31,869 nt of DNA from an uncultured Terriglobus sp. (GTDB lineage Bacteria; Acidobacteriota; Terriglobia; Terriglobales; Acidobacteriaceae). The translations under genes and the position numbers were made by a program. Each line of letters opens with the position of its first letter. The first letter of the stretch is position 1. The stretch lies in contig CALMRM010000181.1 in the NCBI GenBank assembly GCA_937871605.1, forward strand, positions 1 through 31,869. Direction: 5' to 3'. Below are positions 8,337 to 14,900 of this stretch, piece by piece. Under the pieces are notes generated by a model. The model made no database searches. It was not told where the DNA came from and was given only the letters and a program-made list of their open reading frames with translations.

Positions 8337-8414
8337 AACGCGAAGTACGCAAAGAGGTCATCGCGACCTTTGCGTGCATCTCCTTCGCGTACTTCGCGTT
8401 CTTCTTTTTCTTCT
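8337..8414 (+). repeat. Palindromic intergenic element with T-rich tail between argF and argG
   Basis: A perfect 14-bp inverted repeat (8337-8350 and 8387-8400; left arm AACGCGAAGTACGC) encloses a second hairpin: ACGCAAA (8347-8353) with TTTGCGT (8369-8375), and GGTC (8356-8359) with GACC (8365-8368). The right arm runs straight into CTTCTTTTTCTTCT (8401-8414). The element is built from heptamers of the type TTYGCGT: three direct copies (8369, 8384, 8393) and two inverted ones (8338, 8347). It could act as an attenuator or partial terminator inside the cluster, or be a copy of a dispersed intergenic repeat. The inner and outer stems share four bases at 8347-8350, so they compete at that point. 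Confidence 0.7.
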
Positions 8415-8431
8415 ACGAAAGGCAAGTCACG

Positions 8432-9775
8432 ATGTCCGTCATCCTGCAATCCCTACCGGTCGGCCAAAAGGTCGGCATCGCCTTCTCCGGCGGGCTCGAC
8501 ACCAGCGCCGCTCTGCACTGGATGAAGACCAGGGGTGCCCTGCCCTACGCGTACACAGCCAACCTGGGCCAGCCTGACGAGGCGGACTACGACAGCATTC
8601 CGCGCAAGGCGCTGGAATACGGCGCGGAGGCGGCACGGCTGATCGACTGCCGCGCGCAGCTCGTCCGCGAGGGCATTGCTGCCTTGCAATCCGGTGCCTT
8701 CCCCATCACCACCGCGGGCGTCACGTACTTCAACCCCACCCCCATCGGCCGCGCCGTGACGGGCACCGTGCTCGTCGGCGCGATGCACGAGGACGGCGTC
8801 AACATTTGGGGCGACGGCTCGACTTACAAGGGCAACGATATCGAGCGTTTTTACCGCTATGGCCTACTGGTAAACCCTGACCTGCAGGTCTACAAGCCTT
8901 GGCTCGATGCGACGTTTATCGACGAACTCGGCGGCCGCACGGAGATGTCGGAGTTTCTGCAAAAGAGCGGCTTCGACTACAAGATGTCGTCGGAAAAGGC
9001 GTACTCGACCGACTCGAATCTGCTGGGTGCAACGCACGAGGCGAAGGACCTGGAACTGCTCTCAACGTCCATGAAGATTGTCGCGCCCATCATGGGTGTG
9101 GCCTTCTGGCGCGACGACGTTTCGGTCAAGACGGAAGAAGTGGTTGTGCGCTTCCACGAGGGCGTGCCGGTTGCGCTGAACGGGACGGAGTTCCCCGATG
9201 CCGTGGAACTGATGCTGGAGGCAAATCGCATCGGCGGCCGTCACGGCCTGGGCATGAGCGACCAGATCGAGAATCGCATCATTGAAGCGAAGAGCCGAGG
9301 CATCTACGAGGCACCCGGCCTTGCGCTGCTGTTCGCCGCGTACGAGCGGCTGCTGACTGGCATCCACAACGAGGACACGTTGGAGCAGTACCGCGAGAAC
9401 GGCCGCAAGCTGGGCCGTCTCTTGTACCAGGGCCGCTGGTTCGATCCGCAGGCCATCATGCTCCGCGAAGCAGCACAGCGCTGGGTGGCGTGCCCGGTCA
9501 CGGGCGAGGTTACGCTTGAACTGCGGCGGGGCAACGACTACAGCATCCTGAACACGGACAGCCCAAACCTGACGTTTGCACCGGAACGGCTGTCGATGGA
9601 AAAAACCGAGTCCAGCTTTTCGCCGCAGGACCGCATTGGTCAATTGACCATGCGCAACCTCGACATCACGGACACGCGAGCCAAGCTGCAGGTGTACGCC
9701 GCAAGCGGTCTCATCAACCTGAGCCGCGGTTCCGAGATGCCACTGTTGAAGAGCGCGGAGCCGGACAGGCAATGA
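8432..9775 (+). CDS. argG: Argininosuccinate synthase
   Basis: ArgG condenses citrulline and aspartate with ATP to argininosuccinate. The N-terminus has the PP-loop motif IAFSGGLDTSAALHWM for ATP. At 447 residues it matches the long E. coli-type subfamily, as do NIWGDGSTYKGNDIERFYRY, the KAYSTDSNLLGATHEAKDLE stretch, GGRHGLGMSDQIENRIIEAK and GQLTMRNLDITDTR. The ATG at 8432 is preceded by GAAAGG at a workable distance. It is the only gene of the cluster not translationally coupled to its upstream neighbour, being 100 bp downstream of argF behind the palindromic element. The stop overlaps the argH start in ATGA. Confidence 0.97.
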   Translation: MSVILQSLPVGQKVGIAFSGGLDTSAALHWMKTRGALPYAYTANLGQPDEADYDSIPRKALEYGAEAARLIDCRAQLVREGIAALQSGAFPITTAGVTYFNPTPIGRAVTGTVLVGAMHEDGVNIWGDGSTYKGNDIERFYRYGLLVNPDLQVYKPWLDATFIDELGGRTEMSEFLQKSGFDYKMSSEKAYSTDSNLLGATHEAKDLELLSTSMKIVAPIMGVAFWRDDVSVKTEEVVVRFHEGVPVALNGTEFPDAVELMLEANRIGGRHGLGMSDQIENRIIEAKSRGIYEAPGLALLFAAYERLLTGIHNEDTLEQYRENGRKLGRLLYQGRWFDPQAIMLREAAQRWVACPVTGEVTLELRRGNDYSILNTDSPNLTFAPERLSMEKTESSFSPQDRIGQLTMRNLDITDTRAKLQVYAASGLINLSRGSEMPLLKSAEPDRQ

Positions 9776-11208
9776 CGAACGACGCGAACAAGATGTGGTC
9801 AGGCCGTTTTCGCGAGCCGCTCAACAAAGACTTCGAGCGCTGGCAGCGGTCCTTTCCGTTTGACTGGCGTCTGCTACCGCAGGAGGTTGCTGCCAGCAAG
9901 GCACATGCGAAAGCGATTGCCGCGGCGGGCATCCTGTCAGACGATGAAGTGCTTTCAATCACGAAAGGACTCGACTCGCTGGCTGCTGATTTTGCAGCGG
10001 CCAGGCTTGACCTCGCCAGCGAGACACCCGAGGACATTCACCACTTCGTCGAACTCGAACTGAAGGAGCGCATCGGCACCACTGCACTGAAGCTGCACAC
10101 CGGTCGCAGCCGCAACGAGCAGATTGCCACGGACCTGCGGCTGTATGTGCGTGAGGCAATCGACTGCGCCATTGCCGATCTGACCGCGTGGTGCGCGGCC
10201 CTGCTGCAGCAGGCAGAGGCTGTGGGCGACCATGCCATGCCCAGCTACACGCACCTGCAGCGCGCCGAACCTGTGCTGGTGGCGCACTGGCTGCTGGCGT
10301 GGTTTGAGATGGCCATGCGCGACGTCAGCCGGCTGCAGGACGCACGTACACGCATGAACGTGTGCCCACTTGGCTCTGGCCCTATCGCCGGTGCGACGCT
10401 GCGGCTGGACCGCTTCGTCGCCGCGCGTGAACTCGGCTTCGATGCGCCCACGACGAACAGCATGGACGCCACCAGCGATCGTGATTTCGCACTGGAGTTT
10501 GCGCAGGCAGCCTCCACCATCGGCATCCACCTGTCGCGCTTTGCCGAGGAGATTACGCTGCATGCCTCTGCCGAATTTGGCTTTGTGGACCTGCCGGAGG
10601 CCTTCTCCACTGGCTCCTCGGCCATGCCGCAGAAGAAGAACCCTGACCTGACGGAGCTTGTCCGCGGGAAGAGCGGCCGCCTGCTGGGCGCGGTGACGAC
10701 ACTCGGCACCATCCTGAAAGGGCTGCCGCTGGCCTACAACAAGGACATGCAGGAGACGCAGGAGGCCACGTTCGAAGTGGCGGAGACGCTCGGCGGCATG
10801 CTGCCGCTGCTGGCCTCCTTTACCGCCGCGCTGCGCTTCCGCTACGACCAGATGGAGACCGCTGCACAGACGGGCTACCTGAACGCCATGGCCGCAGCGC
10901 AGTACCTGGTCACCAAGGGCGTTCCATTCCGCACCGCGCACGAGAAGGTGGGCAACGCGGTGCGCTTTGGCTTGGAGAGCGGACGCGAACTCGACGCACT
11001 TTCGCCGGACGAACTGCACCGCTTCGGCGAGGAGTTTGGGCCGGACCTGCACGAAAGTATCACCTTACGCGCGACCATCGACTGCCATGACGTGTTGGGT
11101 GGTACGGCGACGCATCGCGTCCAGGAGTCCTTGGCGGCGGCAAACGAGCGGCTCAACGCGATCACACGCGTAGCCAGCCAAACGGAGGCGGACCATGCCC
11201 TCGTCTAG
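9772..11208 (+). CDS. argH: Argininosuccinate lyase
   Basis: ArgH splits argininosuccinate into arginine and fumarate, the last step of the pathway. The protein belongs to the fumarase/aspartase superfamily. It has the signature GSSAMPQKKNPD (281-292) with the catalytic serine loop, His161 in SYTHLQRAEP, and KLHTGRSRNEQIATDLRLY near 107-125. The N-terminal MWSGRF motif is typical. Length is 478 residues, close to the usual 460. ATG 9772 overlaps the argG stop by 4 nt. The C-terminus overlaps the following acetyltransferase gene by 14 nt, so the two are almost certainly co-translated. Confidence 0.97.
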   Translation: MTNDANKMWSGRFREPLNKDFERWQRSFPFDWRLLPQEVAASKAHAKAIAAAGILSDDEVLSITKGLDSLAADFAAARLDLASETPEDIHHFVELELKERIGTTALKLHTGRSRNEQIATDLRLYVREAIDCAIADLTAWCAALLQQAEAVGDHAMPSYTHLQRAEPVLVAHWLLAWFEMAMRDVSRLQDARTRMNVCPLGSGPIAGATLRLDRFVAARELGFDAPTTNSMDATSDRDFALEFAQAASTIGIHLSRFAEEITLHASAEFGFVDLPEAFSTGSSAMPQKKNPDLTELVRGKSGRLLGAVTTLGTILKGLPLAYNKDMQETQEATFEVAETLGGMLPLLASFTAALRFRYDQMETAAQTGYLNAMAAAQYLVTKGVPFRTAHEKVGNAVRFGLESGRELDALSPDELHRFGEEFGPDLHESITLRATIDCHDVLGGTATHRVQESLAAANERLNAITRVASQTEADHALV

Positions 11209-11743
11209 CGTGCGCCAGGCGCGATTGCAGGATGCGGCCAACATCTTCGAGCTTGTCAATTCACTCTCCGGCGACGGCACGCTCCTGCGCCGCCAGTATG
11301 CAGAAATTTGTGAGAACGTGCGCGACTTCCACGTGGCCGAAAGCGAGGGCGGCATCTTTCTGGGCTGTGGTGCGCTGCACCTCTACGGTCCTCATCTCGC
11401 CGAAGTGCGCAGCATCGTGATGAAGCCAGAGGCCAAGGGCCAGGGCGCGGGCGGTGCACTGATGGGTGCGCTACTGGGCGAGGCACTGGAGCACGGCGTG
11501 CAGACCGTCTGCCTGTTTACGCGCATCCCGGACTTCTTCTTCCGTTATGGCTTTCGCGTCACCATGGACCGCACCGCACTGCCGGACAAGATTTATAAAG
11601 ACTGCCAGAAGTGCCCGCGCCTGCACGCCTGCGACGAAGTGGCGATGATGCGCGGACCGGTGCCGCGGGTTGCCGTGCTGGGGCCGCAGAAGATCAAGCA
11701 GCCGGAACTGGTGCCGTTGCAGATCGCTTTTGTGGGTGCCTAG
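11195..11743 (+). CDS. argA: Short GNAT-type N-acetylglutamate synthase (ArgA-like)
   Basis: This is a 182-residue GNAT acetyltransferase, overlapping argH by 14 nt at the end of the arg cluster. It probably makes N-acetylglutamate from glutamate and acetyl-CoA, the first step. The acetyl-CoA loop is visible as VMKPEAKGQGAGGALMGALL (about 76-94), followed by FFFRYGF (114-120). It lacks the kinase-like domain of classical ArgA and so corresponds to the stand-alone short synthases. A compact cysteine cluster, DCQKCPRLHACDEVAM with Cys137, Cys140 and Cys146, lies downstream of the acetyl-CoA site. It could be structural or metal-binding, but the sequence alone does not show this. Function is inferred from context and family; another amino-acid acetyltransferase is possible. 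Confidence 0.8.
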   Translation: MPSSSVRQARLQDAANIFELVNSLSGDGTLLRRQYAEICENVRDFHVAESEGGIFLGCGALHLYGPHLAEVRSIVMKPEAKGQGAGGALMGALLGEALEHGVQTVCLFTRIPDFFFRYGFRVTMDRTALPDKIYKDCQKCPRLHACDEVAMMRGPVPRVAVLGPQKIKQPELVPLQIAFVGA

Positions 11744-11821
11744 CACTAGGGAGGTCGTCGTCTCAGCGGCTCAAGGTGCGCGCACACGATTCGACTTTTC
11801 TATGTCAGTGGCTGAAACCAC

Positions 11822-12622
11822 TCACCAGGCGTGCAGGTAGCCGTCGCGTTCGGTTAGGTTCACACGTGTCTGGAACAGGGCACCCAGGTGCTCCTCCGTC
11901 AACATCTGCTCGCGAGCGCCGTCGCCAACGATGCGCCCGTCCCGCATTGTGATGACGCGGCGAACCTCCGGCACCACGTCCGCGATGTGGTGCGTCACCA
12001 GCAGGAGCCCCGTACCGGCCCGCGCAAGGGCACGCATGGTCTCGCGCAGCTCCGCCTGAGCCTGCAGGTCCAGCGCGTTCGAGGGCTCATCCAGCAGCAG
12101 CACGCGCTCCTGTGGACGCTCGCCGCTGCCCACCAGTGCACGCGCTATGAGCACCCGTTTCTGCTGCCCGGCAGAGAGCGTGCCCAGCTCGCGCTGCGCG
12201 AACCCTGCCGCTCCCACCTGCTGAATGGCTTCGGCGGCAGCCCTGCGCATGGCGGGTGTCACGACGAGGTTGGGCCACAGCGTCGTCGAAGAAAAGAAGC
12301 CTGTCAAGATCGCATCGGTCGCGGACGTCCCGAGCGCACTTTGGCTGGGGGTTTCAGACGTGACCACGCCCAGCCTGCGACGCAGTTCTGTCACGTCCCA
12401 GCGCTCGCGCCCAAAGAGTTGCACCCGCGTTTCCGGCTGCACCAGCGGGTACAGTTCGCGCGTGATCGTCTTGATGAGCGTGGATTTGCCGCAGCCATTC
12501 GGTCCAAGAATGGCGATACACTCGCCCTGCTGAACGTGCAGATCGATGCTGTGCAGAACGGTTGTTTCGCCACGGGCGACGTTGACGTTTTGCAGGTGGA
12601 GAAAAGGCGGGCGAGCTTGCAC
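11822..12622 (-). CDS. Orphan ABC transporter ATP-binding protein (ModF/YlmA-like)
   Basis: This is a single-domain ABC ATPase of 266 residues from a GTG at 12622. It shows Walker A GPNGCGKST (40-48), the signature LSAGQQKRVLIARAL, Walker B with D-loop RVLLLDEPSNALDL, and the switch histidine in VTHHIADVVPEV. The pattern resembles ModF/YlmA-type ATPases. No permease or binding protein lies nearby, so the substrate is unknown and a regulatory role cannot be excluded. The frame stays open far upstream through the divergent oxidoreductase gene, but homology begins at FLHLQNVNVARG; no ATG exists between, so GTG is the best start. A TACAAT box ends 5 nt before it. It converges on the arg cluster with no evident terminator between. 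Confidence 0.85.
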   Translation of the reverse strand: MQARPPFLHLQNVNVARGETTVLHSIDLHVQQGECIAILGPNGCGKSTLIKTITRELYPLVQPETRVQLFGRERWDVTELRRRLGVVTSETPSQSALGTSATDAILTGFFSSTTLWPNLVVTPAMRRAAAEAIQQVGAAGFAQRELGTLSAGQQKRVLIARALVGSGERPQERVLLLDEPSNALDLQAQAELRETMRALARAGTGLLLVTHHIADVVPEVRRVITMRDGRIVGDGAREQMLTEEHLGALFQTRVNLTERDGYLHAW

Positions 12623-12627
12623 GCTTG

Positions 12628-12633
12628 ATTGTA
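12628..12633 (-). promoter_or_regulatory. Possible -10 element of the ABC ATPase gene, leaderless arrangement
   Basis: TACAAT on the minus strand ends 5 nt before the GTG start at 12622, and I see no convincing -35. If real, the transcript would begin at or next to the start codon. The 75-bp spacer to the divergent oxidoreductase gene also holds TATACC 6 nt before that gene's ATG. Both could therefore be leaderless, but these are weak matches. Confidence 0.25.
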
Positions 12634-12697
12634 TCGGCCCGCCCAGCTGCTGAAGAGCAGAAGGCGAGGGACACCGGGGCAAGCATCTATACCAAGC

Positions 12698-14134
12698 ATG
12701 AAGCGTGCGGTAGTGGTGGGTAGCGGTCCCAACGGGTTGAGCGCGGCGGTGGCACTGGCGCGGTTGGGCGTGCACGTCACTGTGCTGGAGGCAGCGGACA
12801 CCATCGGGGGCGGCGCGCGCACGGAAGAGCTCACGCTGCCCGGCTTTCGGCACGACACGGGTTCTGCCGTGTACCCGCTGGGCATTGCCTCGCCATTCTT
12901 TCGTTCGCTGCCGCTGGGGGAGCACGGCTTGCGCTGGATAGAACCAGAGGTGCCGCTGGCGCACCCGCTGGAGAATGGCGATGCCGTTGGCCTGCTGCAT
13001 ACCCTGAATGAGACGGCAGCGCTTCTGGGGCCGGATGGCAGGGCCTACCGCAAGCTGGTGCAACCGCTGGTGCAGGCCTGGCCTGCGCTGGTGGGAGACG
13101 CTCTGTCCCCCTTGCTGCACTGGCCCGCGAATCCCCTTTTGCTGGCGCGCTTCGGCCTGAACGCATTGCGTCCTGCGCAGCAGTTGGCGCAGTCGCTCTT
13201 CACCACAGAGCGCGCACGCGCGCTGTTCGCGGGACTGGCTGGGCACAGCAACGTGCCACTGCACTTTGCCGCGAGTTCGGCGTCTGCGCTGGTGCTGGGT
13301 GCGGCGGCTCACGCTACCGGTTGGCCCATTGCACAGGGTGGCGCACAAGCCATCGCCGACGCATTGGCCTCCGTGCTGCGCGAGGCCGGTGGCGAGATCC
13401 ATACCGGCGTGCGCGTGGGTTCACTGCGCGAACTGCCGCAGGCTGACGCCACGCTGCTGGACGTCTCGCCCGCGCAGCTGCTGCAGCTGGCTGGGAGCGA
13501 CATACCCGAGGACAAGCGCAAGCCCTTTGCCAACTTTCAGCGCGGCCCCGGCATTTGCAAGGTGGACTGGGCACTCTCCGCGCCCATCCCGTGGACAGCG
13601 GACCTGTGCCGCCGTGCCGGTACCGTACATGTTGGTGCCTCGCTGGAGGAGATTGCCACATCGGAGCAGGATGCATGGGACGGCCGTGCAAGCGAGCGGC
13701 CTTATATCCTGCTGGCGCAGCAGAGCCTGTTTGATAGCAGCCGCGCGCCTGCCGGGCAGCATACGGCCTGGGCATATTGCCATGTGCCGAACGACTCCGC
13801 GGAGGACTTCACGCCGCGCATCGAGGCACAGATCGAGCGCTATGCTCCCGGCTTTGCAGCCACTGTCTTGGCCCGCCGCACACACACGGCACCGCAGATG
13901 CAGCAGTGGAACGCGAACCTGCTGGGCGGCGACGTGTCCGGCGGTGCCATGACGCTGGAGCAGATTGTGCGCAGGCCCACAGTGCCTCCCTACGTCACAC
14001 CGCTACATGGCGTGTACCTATGCTCGAGCTCGACACCACCGGGTGGCGGCGTTCATGGCATGTGTGGCTATCTGGCGGCAGCAGTGGCGGCGAAGCACAT
14101 GGGCTTACGCCTGCCGCCACTGGCCACGAACTAG
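12698..14134 (+). CDS. FAD-dependent NAD(P)/FAD oxidoreductase (CrtI/PYROXD2-like)
   Basis: This is a 478-residue flavoprotein of the phytoene-desaturase/amine-oxidase fold. The N-terminal dinucleotide-binding motif is VVVGSGPNGLSAAVALARLG, with the acidic ribose contact at the end of VTVLEAADTIGGGARTEEL. The C-terminus holds the second FAD contact, YLCSSSTPPGGGVHGMCGYLAA, which resembles PYROXD2-type proteins more than carotenoid desaturases. No carotenoid genes lie nearby, so the substrate is unknown. The ATG at 12698 is chosen because the dinucleotide motif begins straight after it; the open frame reaches to 12629 without homology. No clear ribosome-binding site is visible. Its stop codon overlaps that of the convergent sodA-like gene within one CTAG. 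Confidence 0.85.
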   Translation: MKRAVVVGSGPNGLSAAVALARLGVHVTVLEAADTIGGGARTEELTLPGFRHDTGSAVYPLGIASPFFRSLPLGEHGLRWIEPEVPLAHPLENGDAVGLLHTLNETAALLGPDGRAYRKLVQPLVQAWPALVGDALSPLLHWPANPLLLARFGLNALRPAQQLAQSLFTTERARALFAGLAGHSNVPLHFAASSASALVLGAAAHATGWPIAQGGAQAIADALASVLREAGGEIHTGVRVGSLRELPQADATLLDVSPAQLLQLAGSDIPEDKRKPFANFQRGPGICKVDWALSAPIPWTADLCRRAGTVHVGASLEEIATSEQDAWDGRASERPYILLAQQSLFDSSRAPAGQHTAWAYCHVPNDSAEDFTPRIEAQIERYAPGFAATVLARRTHTAPQMQQWNANLLGGDVSGGAMTLEQIVRRPTVPPYVTPLHGVYLCSSSTPPGGGVHGMCGYLAAAVAAKHMGLRLPPLATN

Positions 14135-14853
14135 GCTTTGCGCAGGTCCAGGTAGCGCTCCGTCACAAAGTCCCAATTTATGACGTTGTAAAACGCTTGG
14201 ATGTACTCCGGGCGGCGATTCTGGTACTTCAAGTAATAGGCATGCTCCCATACGTCGATGCCGAACAGGGGCTTGAGACCCTGCGACAGCGGGCTGTCCT
14301 GGTTGGCTAGCGCCATCACCTTCAGTGTTCCAGCGGGTTCCAGCACGAGCCACGCCCAGCCGCTACCAAATACGCCGGTGGCAGCCTTCGTGAACTGCGC
14401 CTGAAAGCCAGCGTAGTTGCTGAACGCCTTATCCATCGCAGCGGCAAGTTCCGCCTTTGGCACCGCGCCATTGTTCTTCTTCAATGACGGCCAGAAGAGG
14501 CTGTGATTGGCGTGGCCACCGCCCTGGTTGCGTACGGCGGTGCGCATGTCTGCCGGCACCGCGTCCAGGTTTGAAACGAGCTCTTCCACTGACATGGCCG
14601 ACAGCTTTGGATCGGACCCGACTGCCTTTACCAAGTTCGTGACATACGCCTGGTGATGCTTGTCGTGGTGGAGAGACATCGTCTGCGCGTCGATGAACGG
14701 CTCCAATGCATCGGGCGCATAGGGCAGCGGCGGCAAGACACTGATGGCGTGGGTCGCCACGGGCGAATCTGCTGCGAAGGCAAACCCTGGCAGCACAGTC
14801 AGCGCGGCAGCTGCTGTGCCGAACTTTGCTAGGAACTCTCTGCGTGTTGTCAT
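14131..14853 (-). CDS. sodA: Exported superoxide dismutase, Mn type (Tat signal)
   Basis: It converts superoxide to hydrogen peroxide and oxygen. The ATG at 14853 follows CGGAGGC at an ideal distance and starts MTTRREFLAKFG, a twin-arginine signal ending near AFAADS (about residue 28), so the enzyme is expected in the periplasm. Metal ligands match E. coli MnSOD: His62 (MSLHHDKHH), His117 (GGHANHSLFW), Asp200 and His204 (DVWEHAYY). Tyr70 and Trp202 are also present. Gln185 in NQDSPL and the GGHANH context are Mn-type rather than Fe-type markers. The mature length of about 212 is normal. The upstream peptidase gene is 47 bp away on the same strand, so they may share a transcript. Confidence 0.93.
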   Translation of the reverse strand: MTTRREFLAKFGTAAAALTVLPGFAFAADSPVATHAISVLPPLPYAPDALEPFIDAQTMSLHHDKHHQAYVTNLVKAVGSDPKLSAMSVEELVSNLDAVPADMRTAVRNQGGGHANHSLFWPSLKKNNGAVPKAELAAAMDKAFSNYAGFQAQFTKAATGVFGSGWAWLVLEPAGTLKVMALANQDSPLSQGLKPLFGIDVWEHAYYLKYQNRRPEYIQAFYNVINWDFVTERYLDLRKA

Positions 14854-14900
14854 CGTTGCCTCCGGTGGGCACAGCCCACGTTGGTTATACACCGCGGCGA

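Noticed and set aside
11807..11822. AGTGG/CCACT hairpin between the arg cluster and the ABC gene as a terminator
   Set aside because: The stem is only 5 bp and neither strand has a T-tract after it, so there is no support for termination.
12623..13402. 260-codon N-terminal extension of the ABC ATPase frame
   Set aside because: The added sequence is antisense to the FAD oxidoreductase gene and has no ABC homology. The ATPase fold starts just after GTG 12622.
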